5,083 nucleotides of DNA from Gemmatimonadota bacterium (GTDB lineage: Bacteria > Gemmatimonadota > Gemmatimonadetes > Gemmatimonadales > GWC2-71-9). Location of the stretch: positions 1 through 5,083 of the forward strand of contig QHUF01000083.1 of assembly GCA_003221075.1 (NCBI GenBank). The letters run 5' to 3'. Of this stretch, positions 1 to 5,083 are shown in pieces; the first letter of the stretch is position 1; the number at the start of each line of letters is the position of its first letter. The position numbers and the translations under genes are program-made. Below the pieces are notes generated by a model that saw only the letters and a list, made by a program, of their open reading frames with translations, ran no database searches and was not told where the DNA came from.

Positions 1-618
1 CTGGTTGTGGGCTTCTTTCACCCCGATCGGGCACCTGCCAACGATCACGCCGCCGCGTTTGCGGAGTACGCTCACAGCGACGCGTGGATCGCAGTGCACC
101 TCGGTCAGTTCGTGGGCATGACGGTCCTCATCGCCGGGCTCCTTGCGTTGTTCCTCGTCCTCGACGCGAGACCGGGACGGTCGGTATGGGCGGGTCCGTT
201 CGGAGCCGTTGCCGCCGTGCTTGCCCTTGGGCTGTACGGCGTCCTCCAAGCGGTAGATGGAGTCGCGCTCAAGCACGCCGTGGATGCCTGGGTCGCCGCG
301 CCGGCCACAGAGAAAGCAGCACGCTTCGCGAGCGCCGAGTCGATTCGCTGGCTCGAGTGGAGCGTCCGCAGCTATCACAGCTACTTGCTCGGTGCGTCCT
401 TCCTCTTATATGGGGCGGTCGTTGCGCGGACCGCCTTGGTACCGAGGCCCATCGGGTACGTCATGGGATTATCGGGACTTGCGTACATTGCACAGGGTTG
501 GGTGATTGGCTCCGAAGGCTTCTCCCCCACCAATGCGGTCCCGACACTGGCGGGGATTGTCCTTGTGCTGACGTGGAGTGTCTGGTTATTGGCCAAGGCC
601 TGGCGCGATGCTTCCTAA
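1..618 (+). CDS. Multi-pass membrane protein of unknown function, 5' end outside window
   Basis: The reading frame is open from base 1, so the gene almost certainly starts upstream; the GTG at 7 is only the first possible start codon inside the window. Counted from that GTG, the 203 visible residues hold about five hydrophobic spans (roughly 31-53, 62-84, 120-141, 148-168 and 178-197), and the C-terminus is short and basic. The first visible stretch (HPDRAPANDHAAAF, then a span starting near HLGQF) resembles a group of uncharacterised bacterial integral membrane proteins, in which an additional N-terminal span normally precedes the HP motif. I recall this resemblance from family patterns and have not searched it. 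No catalytic or transport motif is visible, so no function is assigned. The last 11 nt overlap the ATG of the short frame at 608. I am confident that it is a real membrane protein gene and not confident of any role. Confidence 0.8.
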   Translation: MVVGFFHPDRAPANDHAAAFAEYAHSDAWIAVHLGQFVGMTVLIAGLLALFLVLDARPGRSVWAGPFGAVAAVLALGLYGVLQAVDGVALKHAVDAWVAAPATEKAARFASAESIRWLEWSVRSYHSYLLGASFLLYGAVVARTALVPRPIGYVMGLSGLAYIAQGWVIGSEGFSPTNAVPTLAGIVLVLTWSVWLLAKAWRDAS

Positions 619-754
619 TTCCTCCCTTCTCCAAATAGCAGCTTACCAACATGTAGTCGTAGTGATGTCGATCGTGTTGGGGCTTTCCGTTACCCAGTTA
701 CTCAAGGGGTTGGCGCAGCGGTCGCTCATTTCTGGGGTTCAGGTGAAGCTATGA
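608..754 (+). pseudogene. Truncated N-terminal remnant of a membrane protein family
   Basis: A 48-codon frame runs from ATG 608 to TGA 752-754. Its middle reads AAYQHVVVVMSIVLGLSVTQ followed by LLKGLAQ, a hydrophobic span with the 'SIVLGL-x-x-TQLL-x-G-A' pattern. That pattern begins a recurrent family of hypothetical multi-span proteins, which normally continue with a basic stretch and then a YW-P-H type second span. Here the frame ends after about 27 hydrophobic residues plus a short tail (VQVKL), just where the second span should start, and its last 16 nt run into the 3' end of the convergent AraC gene. I see a membrane-like N-terminus and nothing after it; truncation by a deletion or rearrangement is inference. 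It overlaps the preceding membrane gene by 11 nt and has only a weak AAGG upstream. It could instead be a genuine small membrane peptide, or a chance frame. Confidence 0.42.
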
Positions 755-1641
755 CGGGCGGCGGTTAGCCCTTGCAGCCGCTCGAGGTCGCGCATGGGCG
801 GCTCGCCAAACAGCCTCTTGTACTCCCGACTGAAATGCGACGCGTCGTCGTAGCCCACCCGGTATCCAGCTCTCGCAACGTCGACCTCGCCCGCAAGGAG
901 GAGCCGCCGGGCCTCCTGCAGCCGAAGCTGCTTTTGAAACTGAAGCGGACTCATCCCCGTGACGGCCTTGAACTGGGAGTGCAATCCCGACACGCTCATC
1001 CCGAGCTGCCGGGCGATATCGGCAATACGGAGCGGCTTGTCGCGGTCCTTGCCGAGGATCTCGATCGCCTTGGCAATTCGGTGCACGCGGCCATCGATGA
1101 CGGCGATCTGGCGAAGCCGGTCGCCCTGGTCTCCGATCAACAGGCGATACACGATCTCGCGAACCACAAGCGGCGCGAGCACGCCGTAGTCGGCGGGTGA
1201 GTCCAGGAGCCGGACGAGGCGCACCACCGCATCCAGGAGATTCGCGTCGAGCTGGCTCACGGTCAAAGCCCTCACGTCGCCATCCGCGCGGGGGGCGAGC
1301 AGACCCGTCTCGATCAGGACCGCCGTGACGACCGCGGGGTCGAGCGCGAGGGCCATCGCGAGGTACGGTCGCTCTTTGGATGCTTCGATAACGTGGCCAA
1401 CAAGCGGCAGCCCGGCGGAGACGAGCAGGTACCGGGCACCGTCATATCGATACCGTTCCGCGCCGAGGGCTACCTCCTTGCTTCCCTGAGCGACGACGCA
1501 GAAGCACGGCCTACTGACGGCATACACCGGTCCCGCCGGCCCGGAGGAGCGGAAAAACCGGAGGCCCGGCGCGGCCTCGACGGTCCCGTCCTCCGTCACA
1601 CGGCGCGCAATCCGCCGAGCAAGCTCCTCCCTAGGCTCCAC
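739..1641 (-). CDS. AraC family transcriptional regulator, YqhC-like subfamily
   Basis: Cytoplasmic DNA-binding regulator of 300 residues from the chosen GTG start. The N-terminal two thirds match the AraC_N ligand-sensing domain, with the conserved stretch around PCFCVVAQG (Cys46 and Cys48) and the following 'YRYD..YLLVS..LPLVG' block. The C-terminus carries the two helix-turn-helix motifs of the AraC family: the first near residues 203-226 (IADIARQLGMSVSGLHSQF), the second near 251-275, ending in the signature VGYDDASHFSREYKRLFG. I chose GTG at 1641 over the upstream ATG at 1692. GTG 1641 has a strong GGGAGGAA site 8 nt away, the resulting N-terminus (EPREELARRIAR) is where family members usually begin, and the ATG at 1692 lies inside a likely -35 box. 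The ATG start would give 317 residues. In E. coli, YqhC activates genes for aldehyde reductases; the divergent operon here includes an aldo/keto reductase, so it is the natural target by inference. The ligand is unknown. Confidence 0.92.
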   Translation of the reverse strand: MEPREELARRIARRVTEDGTVEAAPGLRFFRSSGPAGPVYAVSRPCFCVVAQGSKEVALGAERYRYDGARYLLVSAGLPLVGHVIEASKERPYLAMALALDPAVVTAVLIETGLLAPRADGDVRALTVSQLDANLLDAVVRLVRLLDSPADYGVLAPLVVREIVYRLLIGDQGDRLRQIAVIDGRVHRIAKAIEILGKDRDKPLRIADIARQLGMSVSGLHSQFKAVTGMSPLQFQKQLRLQEARRLLLAGEVDVARAGYRVGYDDASHFSREYKRLFGEPPMRDLERLQGLTAARHSFT

Positions 1642-1647
1642 GCGTGG

Positions 1648-1655
1648 TTCCTCCC
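1648..1655 (-). promoter_or_regulatory. Ribosome binding site deciding the AraC gene start
   Basis: On the minus strand the sequence reads GGGAGGAA, a near-perfect complement of the 16S rRNA tail. There are 8 nt between the GGAGG core and the GTG at 1641-1639. No comparable site precedes the ATG at 1692, so this element favours the 300-residue product. Confidence 0.65.
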
Positions 1656-1663
1656 GCTGGAGA

Positions 1664-1692
1664 ATTGTACCACGAATGCGTTGGATCGTCAT
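1664..1692 (-). promoter_or_regulatory. Probable sigma-70-type promoter of the AraC gene
   Basis: Read on the minus strand, ATGACG (1692-1687; four of six to TTGACA) and TACAAT (1669-1664; five of six to TATAAT) are separated by exactly 17 nt. Transcription would start near 1657, leaving a leader of about 16 nt that just contains the GGGAGGAA ribosome site. This agrees with translation from GTG 1641 and excludes the ATG at 1692. It is a consensus match by eye, and the housekeeping sigma preference of this organism is unknown. Confidence 0.5.
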
Positions 1693-1694
1693 AC
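1667..1694. promoter_or_regulatory. Imperfect inverted repeat, candidate operator
   Basis: GTACCACGA (1667-1675) and TCGTCATAC (1686-1694) are inverted copies matching at seven of nine positions, separated by 10 nt. The arms cover the -35 box and touch the -10 box of the AraC promoter, in the region shared with the divergent operon. A site here could autoregulate the AraC gene. Dyads of this quality arise by chance, and AraC proteins more often bind direct repeats, so this is a candidate only. Confidence 0.25.
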
Positions 1695-1739
1695 AGTCCA
1701 GCGCCCCTGCTACCGTAGACTCTCGCCGATGGAGGCAAG

Positions 1740-2843
1740 ATGAAGCGAGCGGTCATGCTGTGCATGCTCGCCGCGTGCGCTCGACCTAACCCGATCACAA
1801 ACAGCGTTCCGGCTGCCGCGGACGCCATTGTGATCCAGGAACAGGGCAGCTTCGCGATCGGCGGGTCGATTGTTACGGCTCCTGGAACGTTCGACCCCAT
1901 CGCGCAGGGCGCGTACAACCCCGCCGGTCCAGACTCCCGCGGCCAGACCCTGCACGGCGATCATGCGTACGTGTTCTATCAGCGGCCGGTCAATGCGCGC
2001 CGCCTGCCCCTCGTCTTCTGGCATGGTCATGGACAGTCGGCCAAGACGTGGGAGACGACCCCCGACGGACGCGAGGGCTTTCAGACCATCTTCCTGCGGC
2101 GCGGCTTTTCCGTTTACCTCATCGATCACCCGCGACGCGGCCGGGCAAGTCGGAGTACGCTCCCCATCACAATTGCAGCAGCGCCCGACGAGCAGTTGTG
2201 GTTTGGGATCTTCCGACTCGGCGTGTGGCCCAATCTCTACCCGAACGTCCAGTTTTCCCACGACTCGGCGGCGTTGAATCAGTTCTTCCGGCAGATGGTG
2301 CCGAACACCGGACCGTACGACCCCGCGGTGAACATCCATGCCGTTTCGGCGCTGTTCGACAAGATCGGCCCAGGCGTGCTCGTCACGCACTCACAGAGCG
2401 GCGCGCTCGGTTGGCGCACCGCGATCAAGAATCAGAACGTGCGCGCCATCGTGTCGTACGAACCTGGTGGAGACTTCGTATTTCCCGAAGGCGAAGCGCC
2501 GCCGCCGATGGCCTTCGGCGCACGATCCTTCTCGCCGCCGACGGTCCCGCTCGCTCAGTTCATCCAGCTCACAAAGATTCCCATCATCGTGTATTACGGC
2601 GACAACATTCCCGAAGAACCCAGCAGCAATCCCGCGCAGGAGCAGTGGCGTGTGTTTCGCGCGACGGCGCGGGCGTGGCGTGACGCGGTGAACAGGCATG
2701 GTGGCGACGTCACGCTCGTGGAGCTTCCGTCAATCGGGATTCGCGGCAATACGCATTTCCCGATGTCGGACCTCAACAACCTTGAGATCGCGAACCATTT
2801 GTCCGAGTTCCTGCGGACGAAGCGTCTCGACGTGAGAGATTAA
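1740..2843 (+). CDS. Lipoprotein alpha/beta hydrolase, esterase 713-like
   Basis: Predicted envelope-anchored serine esterase of 367 residues. The N-terminus (Lys2, Arg3, a short hydrophobic run, then lipobox LAAC with Cys13) predicts a lipoprotein; the hydrophobic run is very short, so the anchor is less certain than the fold. The first hydrolase block, WHGHGQSAKTWETTPDGREG (94-113), is followed by GFSVYLIDHPRRGRA, both typical of the Alcaligenes esterase 713 group. The nucleophile elbow is THSQSG with Ser218; as in that group, it lacks the canonical GxSxG glycines. The acid is probably Glu241 in SYEPG and the base His339 in GNTHFPMSD; Gln219 and the HGHG segment would form the oxyanion hole. 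GGAGG at 1731-1735, 4 nt before the ATG, supports the start. It is first in a three-gene operon, 3 nt before the cupin gene and divergent from the AraC regulator. The natural ester substrate is not known. Confidence 0.88.
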   Translation: MKRAVMLCMLAACARPNPITNSVPAAADAIVIQEQGSFAIGGSIVTAPGTFDPIAQGAYNPAGPDSRGQTLHGDHAYVFYQRPVNARRLPLVFWHGHGQSAKTWETTPDGREGFQTIFLRRGFSVYLIDHPRRGRASRSTLPITIAAAPDEQLWFGIFRLGVWPNLYPNVQFSHDSAALNQFFRQMVPNTGPYDPAVNIHAVSALFDKIGPGVLVTHSQSGALGWRTAIKNQNVRAIVSYEPGGDFVFPEGEAPPPMAFGARSFSPPTVPLAQFIQLTKIPIIVYYGDNIPEEPSSNPAQEQWRVFRATARAWRDAVNRHGGDVTLVELPSIGIRGNTHFPMSDLNNLEIANHLSEFLRTKRLDVRD

Positions 2844-2846
2844 GAA

Positions 2847-3719
2847 ATGACGCGAGCCATTTTTGTTGCACTCATTGCCTTGGTCGGATTCGCGGCGACG
2901 GATCTGCGGACCCAGGACACAGCGGACATCGTCATCAGCCGAGTGGGAACGCGTCCGCTGCGCGTGGGGCCCGTCGAGAACTTCACCGGGACCGTGCACG
3001 CGGAAACCCTGTTCGACACGACGGCGATGACGCGCGCATACGGTGCGTCGGTGTCCTTCGCGGCTGGTGCCCGCACCGCATGGCATTCCCACCCGCGCGG
3101 TCAGACGCTGATCGTGACGTCCGGCGTCGGTCGCGTGCAGCGATTCGGGAAGCCGGCGCAAGAAATCCGCACGGGCGACGTCGTCTGGATCCCACCAGAC
3201 GTCAAGACCTGGCATGGTGCGTCACCAAACGATGCGATGACGCATATCGCCGTGCAGGAGTACTTGGACGGCCGCGTCGTCGAGTGGTACGAGCGTGTTT
3301 CGGATGCCGATTATGCACGCGCGACGTCCGGCGCAGCTCAAGGCACTCCCCAGGAACAAGAGATCCTGAGCCTCTCCAGGACAAAGTGGCGCTGGATGTC
3401 AGAGCGCAAAGTCGATTCCTTGGCCGCTCTCTTCCACGACGAAGCCGTCTTTGTCCATATGGGAGGGACGATGTCCAAGACCCAGGAGCTCGACGTCATC
3501 AGAGGGGGAATGATTCAGTACAAGACCGCGGAGATTCAGGAGGCGTCGGTGCGCTTCATTGGATCGACTGCGATCCTCTTGAACAGAATTCGGCTGACGG
3601 CCGTCGTCGGCGGCAATGAGGTTATCAATCCCTTTGTGGTGACGGAGGTGTACGTGCAGCAAAACGGCGCCTGGAAGTTGGTCTCGCTGTCGTTCACCAG
3701 GCTGCTGACGCCACCGTGA
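2847..3719 (+). CDS. Exported cupin (hydroxynitrile-lyase-like) fused to an NTF2-like domain
   Basis: A 290-residue protein with an N-terminal signal (basic start, hydrophobic residues 5-17), so probably periplasmic. Residues about 35-157 are a single cupin close to the Granulicella hydroxynitrile lyase group, often annotated as (R)-mandelonitrile lyase: ENFTGTV, then WHSHPRGQTLIVT with His80, His82 and Gln86, GDVVWIPP, and AMTHIAVQEYLDG with His133. These line up with constant spacing to the lyase residues His53, His55, Gln59 and His106. The position of the fourth metal ligand (His94) is Thr121 here, and the Gly of PPGV is Asp118. Residues about 168-288 form an NTF2-like, DUF4440-type domain (EQEILSLSRTKWRWMSERK to WKLVSLSFTRLL). 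These two domains usually occur as separate proteins. Cyanohydrin lyase activity is not implied; many such cupins are uncharacterised. The start follows the esterase stop by 3 nt with only a weak GAGA upstream, suggesting coupled translation. Confidence 0.87.
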   Translation: MTRAIFVALIALVGFAATDLRTQDTADIVISRVGTRPLRVGPVENFTGTVHAETLFDTTAMTRAYGASVSFAAGARTAWHSHPRGQTLIVTSGVGRVQRFGKPAQEIRTGDVVWIPPDVKTWHGASPNDAMTHIAVQEYLDGRVVEWYERVSDADYARATSGAAQGTPQEQEILSLSRTKWRWMSERKVDSLAALFHDEAVFVHMGGTMSKTQELDVIRGGMIQYKTAEIQEASVRFIGSTAILLNRIRLTAVVGGNEVINPFVVTEVYVQQNGAWKLVSLSFTRLLTPP

Positions 3720-4711
3720 TGCGAGTCCGCGTCCTCGGCAACAGTAATCTCGCCGTCTCCGCCATCGGCTACGGATGCATGGGCCTTGCAAGCGTATACG
3801 GGCCCGGGACCGACCGGCGGGAAGGCGTCGCGGTCATCCGCGCGGCTGTTGAGCGCGGCGTGACCTTTTTCGACACGGCCGAGGCGTACGGTCCATTCAC
3901 GAACGAGGAGTTGGTTGGAGAGGCGCTGGCGCCCGTTCGCGATCGAGTCGTGATCGCCACAAAGTTCGGTTTCGGGATCAACCCGGACGGCACGCGTTAC
4001 GGCCTCGACTCGCGGCCCGAGCATATCCGGCAGGTGACCGACGCCGCGCTCAAGCGCCTCCGGGTCGAGACAATCGACGTCCTCTACCAGCACCGGGTCG
4101 ACCCGAATGTCCCCATCGAGGACGTCGCGGGCACGGTCAAAGAGCTGATTAGGCAGGGGAAGGTACGGTACTTCGGACTCTCGGAGGCGAGCGCGCAGAC
4201 GATCCGGCGTGCGCACGGGGTGCAGCCGCTCGCCGCTGTGCAGAGCGAATACTCGCTCTGGACCCGCGATCCCGAGCGCAACGGCGTGCTCGCGACGTGC
4301 GAAGAGCTGGGAATCGGCTTCGTTCCTTTCAGCCCGTTGGGCGCCGGCTTCCTCACGGGCAAGATCGATACGTCCACGAAGCTCGACCCGAAGGACTTCC
4401 GCAGCATTTCCCCACGCTTCGCCGCGGACGCCCGTGCCGCCAACATGGCGCTGGTCGATCTGTTGAAGCGCGTCGCCGAGAAGAAACGCGTGACGCCGGC
4501 GCAGATCGCGCTGGCCTGGTTGCTGGCGCAGAAGCCGTGGATTGTCCCGATCCCCGGCACGAAGACGCTCGCGCGTCTCGAGGAGAATCTCGGCGCTGCG
4601 AACGTGGAACTCACGGCTGCAGACCTGCGCGACATCGAGGAGGCGGCGTCGAAGATTCCCATCAAAGGCGACCGGCTCCCCGAAGCAGCGCTGAAGCTCA
4701 CGAATGGTTGA
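3719..4711 (+). CDS. Aldo/keto reductase, NADP(H)-dependent type
   Basis: Cytoplasmic oxidoreductase of 330 residues, full length for the family, expected to reduce aldehydes or ketones with NAD(P)H on a TIM-barrel fold. The catalytic tetrad is complete: Asp52 (FFDTAEAYG), Tyr57, Lys82 (IATKFGF) and His125 (LYQHRVDPN). Cofactor-binding elements are the SPLGAGFLTG segment (205-214) and the IPGTKTLARLEENLGA segment (278-293). The overall pattern resembles the group of the plant auxin-induced PCNT115-like and bacterial AKR13-type reductases. I chose ATG 3719, which overlaps the cupin stop by 1 nt as TGATG; a GTG at 3716 would give one more residue. No strong ribosome site precedes it, so translation is probably coupled to the cupin gene. 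It closes the operon divergent from the AraC regulator. Substrate specificity cannot be read from the sequence. Confidence 0.95.
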   Translation: MRVRVLGNSNLAVSAIGYGCMGLASVYGPGTDRREGVAVIRAAVERGVTFFDTAEAYGPFTNEELVGEALAPVRDRVVIATKFGFGINPDGTRYGLDSRPEHIRQVTDAALKRLRVETIDVLYQHRVDPNVPIEDVAGTVKELIRQGKVRYFGLSEASAQTIRRAHGVQPLAAVQSEYSLWTRDPERNGVLATCEELGIGFVPFSPLGAGFLTGKIDTSTKLDPKDFRSISPRFAADARAANMALVDLLKRVAEKKRVTPAQIALAWLLAQKPWIVPIPGTKTLARLEENLGAANVELTAADLRDIEEAASKIPIKGDRLPEAALKLTNG

Positions 4712-4715
4712 CTAT

Positions 4716-4856
4716 CTAGTGAAGGAATCCGGACGGCGTTTCTTGGTGCGCACTGTTCATGGCAGCGTTGTTCCTGGCCGTGATGAGAGTCGCCCCTCCC
4801 AGCATTATTCCGATCACCAGCGCCACGAGCATCGCCGTCCGCGTCATTTTTGTCAT
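4716..4856 (-). CDS. 46-residue single-span membrane or secreted peptide
   Basis: A small gene with ATG at 4856-4854 and TAG at 4718-4716. The product begins MTKMTRTAMLVALVIGIM, with basic residues at positions 3 and 6 and one hydrophobic span at about 8-26, then a polar tail of about 20 residues ending in PSGFLH. This could be a signal anchor or a cleavable signal peptide. A perfect GGAGG (minus strand, 4865-4861) stands 4 nt before the ATG, the same spacing as at the esterase gene. The gene begins 15 nt after the stop of the upstream substrate-binding protein gene, so the two are probably co-transcribed. Its stop is 4 nt from the stop of the convergent reductase gene. I do not recognise a family, and no function is assigned. 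Confidence 0.6.
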   Translation of the reverse strand: MTKMTRTAMLVALVIGIMLGGATLITARNNAAMNSAHQETPSGFLH

Positions 4857-4860
4857 AAGA

Positions 4861-4865
4861 CCTCC
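4861..4865 (-). promoter_or_regulatory. Ribosome binding site of the 46-residue gene
   Basis: GGAGG on the minus strand, followed by TCTT and the ATG. It sits in the 15-nt gap after the substrate-binding protein stop and is the main reason to treat the short frame as translated. Confidence 0.6.
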
Positions 4866-4871
4866 ATGGTC

Positions 4872-5083
4872 CTACTGATGTGAGAGCAACACCGGCTTAC
4901 CATGCTCGATCGCCCACACGGCCGGCGTTGACTGGAAGTTGCCGCTGCCCTGCCCCTTGGTCAGCGTGCCCGCGTTGCCCTCATAGGTTCGGATGTTGCG
5001 GACATACACCGCCGGATTCTCTCCCCGCTCGAACGCCTGCACGATCATGTTGAAATCGTCATAGGCGTAGGGCATCATGTGCG
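4872..5083 (-). CDS. C-terminal part of an ABC-transporter substrate-binding protein (type 1 fold), partial
   Basis: The frame is open to the window edge, with the stop TAG at 4874-4872, so only about the last 70 residues are present; the two adjacent ATG codons at 5078-5073 are internal. Recognisable features are the helix PYAYDDFNMIVQAFERGENP, then the strand and loop region IRTYEGNAGTLTKGQGSGNF, and a closing QSTPAVWAIEHGKPVLL. This order (YAYD helix, 'G..G.l.f...Gn' segment, then 'a.w.I.nGkp') is typical of the C-terminus of periplasmic ligand-binding proteins of the branched-chain amino acid (LivK-like, Peripla_BP_6) type. The ligand and any transporter genes lie outside the window. The 46-residue gene follows 15 nt downstream. 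Family assignment from a fragment is moderately secure. Confidence 0.68.
   Translation of the reverse strand, partial: HMMPYAYDDFNMIVQAFERGENPAVYVRNIRTYEGNAGTLTKGQGSGNFQSTPAVWAIEHGKPVLLSHQ

Noticed and set aside
646..680. CCAACA...TGTTGG inverted repeat as a terminator after the membrane gene or the AraC gene
   Set aside because: The 6-bp stem has a 23-nt loop and no T-run on either side, so it is not a credible intrinsic terminator.
772..1200. Plus-strand open frame inside the AraC gene
   Set aside because: It is antisense to the helix-turn-helix coding region, which matches its family residue by residue; the opposite frame shows no recognisable features.
1692..1721. Possible plus-strand promoter (TACAGT at 1692 or TAGACT at 1716 as -10) for the esterase operon
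   Set aside because: Each is only four of six to consensus, and neither has an acceptable -35 box at 16-18 nt. A promoter must lie in this region, but I cannot place it.
1710..2390. Long minus-strand open frame opposite the esterase gene
   Set aside because: Its product is rich in Arg, Gly and Asp with no domain pattern. It is the antisense shadow of a well-supported hydrolase in GC-rich DNA.
3536..4216. Long minus-strand open frame opposite the cupin and reductase genes
   Set aside because: It spans the antisense of two unrelated conserved genes, and no family motif or good ribosome site was seen.
4853..4867. Five-codon mini-frame ATG GAG GTC TTA TGA overlapping the start of the 46-residue gene
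   Set aside because: It is formed by the ribosome site itself and has no site of its own; it is most likely chance.

Overview
The window is GC-rich, tightly packed bacterial DNA. Features pointing to a Gram-negative soil or environmental bacterium are the lipoprotein signal on an esterase, the exported cupin, the GGAGG ribosome sites and a type 1 periplasmic-binding protein. A phylum such as Gemmatimonadota or Acidobacteriota would fit, but the sequence alone does not fix the taxon. No RNA genes, insertion sequences, CRISPR arrays or tRNA-like sequences were seen.

Left part (1-754, + strand): the 3' part of a multi-pass membrane protein of unknown function, followed by a short open frame (608-754). 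That frame looks like the N-terminus of a second, unrelated membrane-protein family and breaks off where the AraC gene begins to overlap it. I read this as a gene remnant at a rearrangement junction.

Centre (739-4711): an AraC-type regulator of the YqhC-like subfamily (- strand) is divergent from a compact three-gene + strand operon. The operon encodes a lipoprotein alpha/beta hydrolase related to the Alcaligenes esterase 713 group, an exported fusion of a hydroxynitrile-lyase-like cupin with an NTF2-like domain, and an aldo/keto reductase. The genes are 3 nt apart and then overlap by 1 nt, so they are probably co-transcribed and translationally coupled. In E. coli the AraC-family protein YqhC controls the aldehyde reductase genes yqhD and dkgA, so regulation of a carbonyl or aldehyde response is a reasonable inference. 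A plausible sequence is that the envelope esterase and cupin process an ester or carbonyl compound outside the cytoplasm and the reductase handles the product inside. The substrate is unknown.

Right part (4716-5083, - strand): the C-terminal end of a probable ABC-transporter substrate-binding protein is followed 15 nt later by a 46-residue single-span peptide gene with a perfect GGAGG site. This gene converges on the reductase gene with only 4 nt between their stop codons.

Most worth checking are the cupin-NTF2 fusion, the Thr in place of an expected metal-ligand His in that cupin, the 46-residue gene, the truncated remnant at 608-754, and the promoter/ribosome-site evidence that moves the AraC start from 1692 to 1641.
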